Source: an uncultured Bacteroidota bacterium (GTDB taxonomy: Bacteria > Bacteroidota > Bacteroidia > Bacteroidales > VadinHA17). Taken from it: a DNA stretch of 32,665 bases. Below are positions 17,824 to 24,799 of the stretch, in pieces. The notes under the pieces were generated by a model. It was not told the DNA's origin, ran no database searches, and saw only the letters and a list, made by a program, of their open reading frames with translations. The stretch lies in contig CALMJY010000341.1 in NCBI GenBank assembly GCA_937864815.1, positions 1 to 32,665 of the forward strand, given 5' to 3'. How positions within the stretch are numbered: the first letter of the stretch is position 1; every line of letters begins with the position of its first letter. A program made the position numbers and the translations under genes.

Positions 17824-20800
17824 TATTGACCATTTTAAATCCTATGCAGGAGAGGACATCAAGTCCACATGGTACTGATTTCCGTATAACCTGCGGGACC
17901 TGTCATAGTTCTAAAGGATGGCATCTGGATAAGGAGATCTATACTTTCAACCATAGTGCAACCACATTTCCGTTAAGCGGGGAGCATAATAATGTAAACT
18001 GCAGGGAGTGTCATCCCACTCTCATTTTTAAAGATGTTAAGACTCAATGTTCCGATTGTCATAATGATATACACCAGGGAACAGTCGGGCTGGAGTGTTC
18101 ACGATGTCATACACCGAAATCATGGCTGGTTGAAAACATAAATGATATCCACAGAAGGAGCAGGTTCCCACTGGAGGGTGCTCACAGGACTGCCATTTGT
18201 TCCGATTGTCATAAGTCCGAATCAATGGTCCGGTTTGACGTACCGGGAGTAGAATGCATTGATTGTCACAGACAGGATTATCAGTCTGCTGAAGAACCAA
18301 ATCATGTACAGGGAGGATTTCCGGAGGATTGTTCTTTCTGCCATCAGGTTAACTCTATTCAGTGGACACAAACAGAATTTACTCATAATCAGTTCCCCCT
18401 TGAACAGGGGCATTCATCAGCAAAGTGTTCCGATTGTCATTTATCCGTTAACTATTCGGATGTTTCACGGGAATGTTATCAGTGCCATCAGGGTGATTAT
18501 ATTGAAACAAAGAATCCTGACCATAACGCTTCCATGCTGCCTACTGACTGCACAACATGTCACACTACGGTTAAAGGATGGAAGCCAACACTCTTTGACC
18601 ATACTGTCTTTCCCCTTACATTTGGTCACTCATCACCTGCATGTATAGAATGTCATATTGGCGGGAATTACACAAAAACCAATCCTGATTGTTTTTCATG
18701 TCATCAGCCAGATTTTACAGAATCAAAGAATCCAAATCATCAGGCAGCAGGTTTCTCTAAAGTATGCCTGACATGTCATACAACAAATCCTGGCTGGACT
18801 CCTTCCTCATTTGTACATTCACATTTTCGGCTTGAGCTTGCTCATTCAAAACCAGACTGCATCGAATGCCATGTCGGAGACAATTATACCACTCTCTCTT
18901 CTGATTGTTATTCCTGTCATACAAAAGATTATACATCTGCTTTAAATCCAAACCATTATGAAGCAGGATTTCCCCGGAACTGCCAAACATGTCACACTGC
19001 TAATCCGGGATGGGAACCAGCAAATTTTGATCATAACAGTTTTCCTTTAACACAGGGACATGCTACTCAGCTATGCTCGGATTGCCATCAGAACGGCAAT
19101 TTTACATCTACCTCCAAAGAGTGTTTTTCATGTCATAATGATGATTACCAGGCATCATCTAATCCGAAACATAGTGCAGCCGGATTTTCACAAGAGTGCC
19201 TGACCTGCCATTCTACAAGTCCGGGATGGAAACCGACAACATTCATTCATTCAATGTTTTCCCTGACAGATGGGCATTCTACACCTACATGCAATGAATG
19301 TCATACAGGCGATAACTATTCAACTCTGTCGTCTGAGTGTGTTTATTGTCATCAATCCGACTATAAATCAGCAGTTAATCCAAATCATACTGAAGCCCTT
19401 TTTCCCCTGAACTGCCTGTCATGCCATACAACTAACCCGGGATGGAAACCCACCACGTTTACCCACAATAGTTTCCCACTTGTCCAGGGACATTCGACTC
19501 CGGCCTGTGCTGATTGTCATAAAGCGGGAACCTATTTTGGACTTTCAAGTGACTGTTATTCATGTCATCAGTCAGATTTCAGGTCAACATCAAATCCTGA
19601 CCATTCTGCCGCTGCATTCAGCCAGTTATGTCAGACCTGCCATACACTTAATCCGGGATGGAAGCCAACATCTTTTTTACACAGTAAATTTTCACTTACC
19701 CTTGGTCATTCAGTTCCTGCCTGCATTGATTGTCACACAGGAGAAAACTATTCCGGTATATCTGCTGAGTGTCTGGCTTGTCATGAACCTGATTATGCTT
19801 CTTCATCAAACCCTAAACACTCGGCAGCAGGTTTTACAACATCCTGCCAGATCTGCCATACCGCTAATCCGGGATGGAAACCTACGATGTTTAATCATAG
19901 CAGATTCCCACTGACTGGAGGACATTCAACTGCAATATGCAACGATTGTCATATTGCCGACAATTACACCACATTACCGACTGATTGTTACGCCTGTCAT
20001 CAGCAGGACTTTCTTGGTGCCATAAATCCAAACCATGTGGATGCTATGTTTCCGCAGACCTGTGAAACTTGTCATACAACCAATTCAGGATGGAGGCCGA
20101 CAACATTCACACATGGATCATTCCCGCTTACTCTCGGCCATTCATCAGCAACCTGCAATGATTGCCACAAAGCAGGATACTATACTTCAACATCATCTGA
20201 ATGTTCTTCATGTCATCAGGCCGACTATGACAATTCAGTTGATCCAAAACACTCTGCAGCAGGTTTTTCTAATGTTTGTCAGGTTTGCCATACTACAAAT
20301 CCGGGGTGGAATCCAGCCACCTATAATCATTCTTTCTTTCCCCTTACTCTGGGTCATTCAGTACCAACCTGCAATGAATGTCATACTGGTGACAATTACA
20401 CAACCATAACTTCTGATTGCTATGGATGTCATCAGTCTGATTATACAGGTGCAGCTGATCCAAACCATGTAGCTGCATCTTTTCCACAGGTTTGCCAGAT
20501 ATGTCATTCCACTAATCCGGGATGGCAACCTACCATATATGATCATAGTACATTTCCTCTCACATTGGGTCATTCAATCCCTCAGTGTGCTGATTGCCAT
20601 ACAGGCGGCAATTATACCACGACACCTGCAGATTGTTATTCCTGTCATCAGACTGACTTTAATTCAACAGCAAATCCTGATCATACAGCTGCTGGTTTTT
20701 CACAATTATGTCTGACCTGCCATAATACAAACCCGGGATGGACTCCAACAACATTTACTCATACAGGTTTTCTCCTTACACTCGGACATTCAACGCCACA

Positions 20801-21419
20801 GTGCATTGATTGCCATACAGGAGAGAATTACACTACAACACCTGCTGATTGTTATTCATGTCATCAGGATAATTTCATAGCTGCAACAAATCCATCACAT
20901 GTGTCATCAGGTTTTCCTCACGACTGTCTGATTTGCCATACAACAAATCCCGGGTGGACTCCTGCAACCTATGATCATTCAAGCTTTCCGCTCACTCTCG
21001 GGCATTCCACACCTGCATGTTCAGATTGCCATACAGGAGGTAACTACACCACCACTCCAACTGATTGCTATTCATGCCATCAGGCAGATTATACCGCTAC
21101 TTTGAATCCCAATCATACGGCCGCAGCATTTTCCCATATTTGCCAGACCTGCCATACTACAGACCCGGGCTGGCAACCAGCTTCTTTCCTGCAGCATGAT
21201 AATCTTTATTTTCCGATATATTCCGGAAGGCATCAGGGGGTATGGGCCAGCTGTACAGAATGTCATACAAATTCTTCAAATTATAAAGTATTCAGTTGCA
21301 TAATTTGTCATGAACATAGCAATGTAACCGAGGTAAACGGTCATCATTCAGGAGTGTCCGGATATATTTATACTGCTACATCCTGCTATGATTGCCATAG
21401 GAATGGGAGAGTGAATTAG
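17802..21419 (+). CDS. Giant 49-haem modular c-type cytochrome
   Basis: 1205 residues and, by my count, 49 CxxCH motifs, about one haem per 25 residues. Layout: a short signal-like N-terminus (MRIVSFLILTILNP), an N-terminal region with 7 motifs, 13 tandem modules with 3 motifs each, and a C-terminal region with 3 motifs. Each module reads roughly C-x2-CH..NY..C-x2-CHQ.D[YF]..NPNH.AAGF..C-x2-CH..NPGW.P..F.H..FPLT.GHS, giving three non-motif histidines for three haems, as needed for bis-His ligation. The start overlaps the 20-haem gene by 22 nt. An in-frame stop 12 nt upstream (17790) excludes earlier starts. No transmembrane helix, lipobox or type IX sorting domain was recognised. Expected to be periplasmic or extracellular and to carry electrons over long distance; the terminal acceptor is unknown. 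Confidence 0.93.
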   Translation: MRIVSFLILTILNPMQERTSSPHGTDFRITCGTCHSSKGWHLDKEIYTFNHSATTFPLSGEHNNVNCRECHPTLIFKDVKTQCSDCHNDIHQGTVGLECSRCHTPKSWLVENINDIHRRSRFPLEGAHRTAICSDCHKSESMVRFDVPGVECIDCHRQDYQSAEEPNHVQGGFPEDCSFCHQVNSIQWTQTEFTHNQFPLEQGHSSAKCSDCHLSVNYSDVSRECYQCHQGDYIETKNPDHNASMLPTDCTTCHTTVKGWKPTLFDHTVFPLTFGHSSPACIECHIGGNYTKTNPDCFSCHQPDFTESKNPNHQAAGFSKVCLTCHTTNPGWTPSSFVHSHFRLELAHSKPDCIECHVGDNYTTLSSDCYSCHTKDYTSALNPNHYEAGFPRNCQTCHTANPGWEPANFDHNSFPLTQGHATQLCSDCHQNGNFTSTSKECFSCHNDDYQASSNPKHSAAGFSQECLTCHSTSPGWKPTTFIHSMFSLTDGHSTPTCNECHTGDNYSTLSSECVYCHQSDYKSAVNPNHTEALFPLNCLSCHTTNPGWKPTTFTHNSFPLVQGHSTPACADCHKAGTYFGLSSDCYSCHQSDFRSTSNPDHSAAAFSQLCQTCHTLNPGWKPTSFLHSKFSLTLGHSVPACIDCHTGENYSGISAECLACHEPDYASSSNPKHSAAGFTTSCQICHTANPGWKPTMFNHSRFPLTGGHSTAICNDCHIADNYTTLPTDCYACHQQDFLGAINPNHVDAMFPQTCETCHTTNSGWRPTTFTHGSFPLTLGHSSATCNDCHKAGYYTSTSSECSSCHQADYDNSVDPKHSAAGFSNVCQVCHTTNPGWNPATYNHSFFPLTLGHSVPTCNECHTGDNYTTITSDCYGCHQSDYTGAADPNHVAASFPQVCQICHSTNPGWQPTIYDHSTFPLTLGHSIPQCADCHTGGNYTTTPADCYSCHQTDFNSTANPDHTAAGFSQLCLTCHNTNPGWTPTTFTHTGFLLTLGHSTPQCIDCHTGENYTTTPADCYSCHQDNFIAATNPSHVSSGFPHDCLICHTTNPGWTPATYDHSSFPLTLGHSTPACSDCHTGGNYTTTPTDCYSCHQADYTATLNPNHTAAAFSHICQTCHTTDPGWQPASFLQHDNLYFPIYSGRHQGVWASCTECHTNSSNYKVFSCIICHEHSNVTEVNGHHSGVSGYIYTATSCYDCHRNGRVN
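18426..21251 (+). repeat. 13 tandem 3-haem modules, 216-bp period, inside the 49-haem cytochrome gene
   Basis: The first cysteine codon of each module falls at 18426, 18642, 18858, 19074, 19290, 19506, 19722, 19938, 20154, 20370, 20586, 20802 and 21018. All twelve intervals are exactly 216 bp (72 codons), with no indel. The thirteenth module is 234 bp because it runs into the C-terminal region (next motif at 21252). The modules differ in DNA sequence while keeping spacing and key residues, so this is an old or selected amplification rather than identical copies. Confidence 0.95.
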
Positions 21420-21444
21420 TAATATTGATAATAAAAATAAATTA

Positions 21445-22473
21445 ATGCAGATATTTATTCAATTCATAATCTATGCACTATCGCTAATTGCAACGCAGCA
21501 AATCAGCCATCCTCATGGTTCTGATTTTAAGGTAAGTTGCAGTCAGTGTCACAGTTCAGCAGGATGGCATTTTGACAAAAAGATCTATTCATTTGATCAT
21601 AACACAACTAAGTTACCACTTGTCGGCCAGCATACTGATGTTGATTGCCGGCAATGCCATAAGTCTTTAATATTCAAAGATGCTAAAACTGAATGCAATG
21701 AATGTCACAATGATATCCATCATGCAACGGTAGGACAGGAGTGTTCAAGATGTCATACTCCTGCATCATGGCTTGTAACAAATATTACTGAGATTCATTA
21801 TTTAAGCAGATTTCCTCTCCTGGGGGCTCACAAAACTGCCATGTGCAAAGATTGTCATAAATCTGAAAGCGTTGTAAGATTTGATGTGGCAGGAGTGGAT
21901 TGCATAGATTGTCACAGAGATGATTACAACTCAACCACAAAACCTGATCATGCCCAGGCAGGTTTTTCTGAAAACTGTATTGAATGTCATTCAATCAACG
22001 CATTTCAATGGGGAGGTGCGGGATTCAACCATAATTTTTTCCCATTGACCGAAGGTCATTCCCAACCTTCCTGTGCTGATTGTCATAAGGGAGGAAGTTA
22101 TACAGCTTTATCAAAAGAGTGTTATTCCTGCCATCAGACTGATTATAATAATACTACTAATCCAAAACATCTGACCCTGGGATTTCCGCAGACATGTGAA
22201 CTATGCCATACGCTTGCTCCGGGCTGGAAACCAGCAGCATACAAGGAACATGACAGTAAATCTTTCCCGATTTATTCCGGGAAACATAAAGGAGAATGGA
22301 ATGCCTGTACAGATTGTCATACTAATGCTTCAAATTATTCAATTTTTAGCTGTCTTACTTGTCATGAACATAATAAAGCCTCAATGGATAATACTCACAG
22401 AGAGGAAGGAGGATATTCATATGACAGTGCAGCCTGTTACAGATGCCATCCGAGGGGAGTGGCTGATGATTAG
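21445..22473 (+). CDS. Exported 13-haem c-type cytochrome, short paralogue of the 49-haem protein
   Basis: 342 residues with signal peptide (hydrophobic 3-16, ahead of SHPHGSDF). I count 13 CxxCH motifs: 7 in the N-terminal region, 3 in a single module, 3 at the C-terminus. It aligns with the preceding 49-haem protein without gaps at both ends. The distance from the Pro-His-Gly codons to the first module cysteine is 561 bp in both, and from that module to the first C-terminal haem 234 bp in both (using the last module of the long protein). It therefore lacks exactly twelve modules. It starts 25 nt after the long gene and meets the barrel gene at its 3' end. Possible roles are a cap, adaptor or barrel-associated cytochrome; these are inferences. 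Confidence 0.93.
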   Translation: MQIFIQFIIYALSLIATQQISHPHGSDFKVSCSQCHSSAGWHFDKKIYSFDHNTTKLPLVGQHTDVDCRQCHKSLIFKDAKTECNECHNDIHHATVGQECSRCHTPASWLVTNITEIHYLSRFPLLGAHKTAMCKDCHKSESVVRFDVAGVDCIDCHRDDYNSTTKPDHAQAGFSENCIECHSINAFQWGGAGFNHNFFPLTEGHSQPSCADCHKGGSYTALSKECYSCHQTDYNNTTNPKHLTLGFPQTCELCHTLAPGWKPAAYKEHDSKSFPIYSGKHKGEWNACTDCHTNASNYSIFSCLTCHEHNKASMDNTHREEGGYSYDSAACYRCHPRGVADD

Positions 22474-22480
22474 AAATTTT

Positions 22481-24106
22481 ATGAAGAAAGCGATTTTACT
22501 TTTTGCTATTTCTCTGGTTATTATTAACCTTTTCGGCCAGGCAGCTACAGAAAACCTGTCAGGGCAGGTCTCTTTTGTCTCATCAAAGAATGTATATGTC
22601 AAATTCAGCTCGACCAGTGGGATAACAGCAGGTGATACTCTTTACGCTTCGCAAAACGGGTCAGATATTCCTGTTCTTGTAGTTAATAATCTTTCTTCAA
22701 CTTCATGTGTCTGCACACCAATATCAGATAGAGTATTATCAGTTGCCGATAAGGTTTCAGCAAAAATCAGGCTGGCGCAGGATAAGGAATCTGCTGTTAT
22801 AAGTGATCCTTCACTTGCTGTTGCTGCCGTTCCGGTTCTGACTGATACGGTCCCTGTGAAGCAGACTTTATCTTCTGATACACCGAAACAACAGATCAGG
22901 GGCAGTGTGTCGGCATATTCATATTCTGACTTTTCAAATACAGGCGCAGATAATTCTCAAAGATTCAGATATACCATGTCACTCACTGCAAAGAATATCT
23001 CGGATTCAAGATTTTCATTTGAAAGCTATATCTCATTCCGTCATAAACTTGGCGAGTGGTCTGATGTTCAGCAGGATATTTTCAGTGCACTTAAGATCTA
23101 TAATCTTTCCGGGACTTTTGAACCTGATAAAACAATGCAGATCAGTATAGGAAGGAAGATAAACTATAATATATCAAGTATGGGTGCCATGGACGGGATT
23201 CAGTTTCAGAAAACATTTAAACGATTCTCACTGGGCGCTGTCGCAGGTTTTCGTCCTGATTATGAAAACTATGGGTTTAATTCAAGCCTCTTTCAGTACG
23301 GAGGTTTTGCTGCCTTCAAAGCAGGAAACACCAAAGCAGTGAATGAAAGTTCAGTGGCATTTATGCAGCAGATGAACGAATCGAAGACAGACAGACGTTT
23401 TCTGTATTTTCAGCACTCAAACTCATTCATAAAGGATCTTTATTTCATGGGAACTTTTGAAGTTGATTTATATGAATTAAAGATTGATTCACTTGGAAAT
23501 GAAACATCTTCCGGAACTTTCAGTCCCACGGGACTCTATCTTTCCCTCAGGTACAGGATTACTCCAAAACTAACTCTTTCAGGTGGTTATGATGCACGAA
23601 AGAATGTTATGTACTATGAAACTTATAAATCTTACATCGACAGGATTATCGATAATGAATTCAGACAGGGATTCAGGTTTAATGCCAGTTACCGTATAAC
23701 ACGTGACCTTTCTTTCGGATTAAACGGTGGTTACAGGTACATGAAATCTGATCCGCAACCTTCAACTAATCTGTATAGCTATTTTACTTACAACCAGATC
23801 CCTGTGTTGAAAATAACTGCAACTATTTCAGGAACATACCTCCAGTCAAGCTACATTAATGGTCTTATAGGAGGCCTAAACTTATCGCGAGATTTCTTTA
23901 ATGGAAAGATTCAGACCGGGATCGGTTACAGGTATATTGATAATGAAATCCCTGAGAATCTCAGTAAAATAAGACAGCATCTGGCTGACTTAAATTTTTC
24001 ATGGCAATTTTACAGGAAAATGGTTCTTTCAGTTAATTATGAGGGAACTTTTGAGGATCCCTACAGGTATAATATGATTTACGTCCAGGTGAGAAAGAGA
24101 TTTTGA
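22481..24106 (+). CDS. Outer-membrane beta-barrel protein of the cytochrome operon
   Basis: 541 residues from ATG 22481; ATG 22466 overlaps the previous stop by 8 nt and adds 5 residues. A signal peptide (MKKAILLFAISLVIINLFGQ) is followed by a small beta domain (about 20-95, SH3-like in pattern: GQVSFVSSKNVYVKF...GDTLYAS), a Pro/Thr-rich linker (about 100-130), and about 400 residues of alternating amphipathic strands with aromatic girdles ending in Phe, as in outer-membrane barrels. There is no CxxCH. The frame is open from 22196, but that part is the antiparallel reading of the cytochrome gene and is not coding. As last gene of the operon it is a candidate sheath or channel letting a multihaem cytochrome reach across the outer membrane, by analogy with porin-cytochrome conduits. 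I recognise no similarity to MtrB. Confidence 0.8.
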   Translation: MKKAILLFAISLVIINLFGQAATENLSGQVSFVSSKNVYVKFSSTSGITAGDTLYASQNGSDIPVLVVNNLSSTSCVCTPISDRVLSVADKVSAKIRLAQDKESAVISDPSLAVAAVPVLTDTVPVKQTLSSDTPKQQIRGSVSAYSYSDFSNTGADNSQRFRYTMSLTAKNISDSRFSFESYISFRHKLGEWSDVQQDIFSALKIYNLSGTFEPDKTMQISIGRKINYNISSMGAMDGIQFQKTFKRFSLGAVAGFRPDYENYGFNSSLFQYGGFAAFKAGNTKAVNESSVAFMQQMNESKTDRRFLYFQHSNSFIKDLYFMGTFEVDLYELKIDSLGNETSSGTFSPTGLYLSLRYRITPKLTLSGGYDARKNVMYYETYKSYIDRIIDNEFRQGFRFNASYRITRDLSFGLNGGYRYMKSDPQPSTNLYSYFTYNQIPVLKITATISGTYLQSSYINGLIGGLNLSRDFFNGKIQTGIGYRYIDNEIPENLSKIRQHLADLNFSWQFYRKMVLSVNYEGTFEDPYRYNMIYVQVRKRF

Positions 24107-24117
24107 TTAATATGCAG

Positions 24118-24245
24118 AGGCTGTCTAATAAGTCTGATTTTACCCCCAAACCCCCCAAGGGGGGCTTCAAATCATGTGATTTTCAATAAGTCCCCCCTGG
24201 GGGATTTAGGGGTCGATTTAGAAAATTAAACTTTTAAGACAGCCT
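24118..24245. mobile_element. MITE-like 128-bp inverted-repeat element between convergent operons
   Basis: The left end AGGCTGTCTAATAAGTCTG at 24118 matches the reverse complement of the right end (AGGCTGTCTTAAAAGTTTA, ending at 24245) at 19 of the first 23 positions. Inside, a CCCCCAAACCCCCCAAGGGG block is mirrored by CCCCTGGGGGATTTAGGGG on the other side of a short A/T-rich loop. The ends resemble terminal repeats of IS1182-type elements (from memory). There is no coding capacity and no clear target-site duplication. It could also end transcription of both flanking operons. Confidence 0.6.
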
Positions 24246-24279
24246 ACTTCAAATAAACTAAAACCAAATCTAACTATTG

Positions 24280-24762
24280 CTATTCATATTCCTTTAGTAT
24301 CCCTTTTACATCATCGGGGGCAACCCTTCCGTATGTTTTGTCACCTACAAGAACCACCGGAGCAAGTCCGCAGGCACCTACGCATCTCAGACTTGAAAGA
24401 GAAAACTTGTTATCTTTGGTACTTTCCCCAACCTTGATTCCAAGCTCCTTCTTGAACTCCTCAAGTACTTTCTCTGCGCCTCTTACATAGCATGCAGTTC
24501 CCATACAGATGCTTATCGGATGTTTGCCTTTTGGAATCATGGTGAAAAATGAGTAAAAAGTCACCACTCCGTATATCTTGGCAACCGGCACATTCAGGTA
24601 CTCAGAAATTACTTCCTGTACTTCAGCCGGTAAATAACCAAAATGCTCCTGGCAACCATGCAGCACATTGATAAGTTCCTGTGAATCATTATTAAACTTT
24701 GAACATGTTTCTTTAATGAAGTCCACATCTTCTTTCCTTAATTCTATTTTTATACTGGACAT
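24280..24762 (-). CDS. hndA: NuoE-like [2Fe-2S] subunit of bifurcating-type [FeFe] hydrogenase
   Basis: 160 residues with the thioredoxin-like [2Fe-2S] fold of NuoE/HydC/HndA. Cluster ligands are C86 and C91 (CMGTAC) and C127 and C131 (CVGAC). The helical N-terminal part reads LINVLHGCQEHFGYLPAEV and the fold core VAKIYGVVTFYSFF. It passes electrons between the NuoF-like subunit and the other Fe-S centres in the cytoplasm. It is the last gene of the four-gene unit, 37 nt after the catalytic subunit. The subunit set is closest to the NADP-reducing hydrogenase HndABCD of Desulfovibrio, although gene order differs (B-C-D-A). Confidence 0.92.
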   Translation of the reverse strand: MSSIKIELRKEDVDFIKETCSKFNNDSQELINVLHGCQEHFGYLPAEVQEVISEYLNVPVAKIYGVVTFYSFFTMIPKGKHPISICMGTACYVRGAEKVLEEFKKELGIKVGESTKDNKFSLSSLRCVGACGLAPVVLVGDKTYGRVAPDDVKGILKEYE

Positions 24763-24799
24763 GATCGTGAATTTTTATATTGTCTGTTATTCTTATGTA

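Noticed and set aside
19480-20409. Additional plus-strand open frames within the 49-haem gene.
   Set aside because: They are shifted-frame readings of the repeat array, kept open only by its repetitive codons.
18426-21251. Regular repeats suggestive of a CRISPR array.
   Set aside because: The 216-bp units are continuous coding sequence with conserved CxxCH codons and no spacers.
16231-21419. The 20-haem and 49-haem genes might be one gene split by a frameshift, given their 22-nt overlap.
   Set aside because: The downstream protein has its own hydrophobic start and an N-terminal 7-haem region that is collinear with the separate 13-haem gene, which has a clear signal peptide. They are independent genes with coupled translation.
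22196-22465. N-terminal extension of the barrel protein.
   Set aside because: It overlaps the 13-haem gene in another frame, lacks CxxCH logic and has no signal peptide; the signal peptide starts at 22481.
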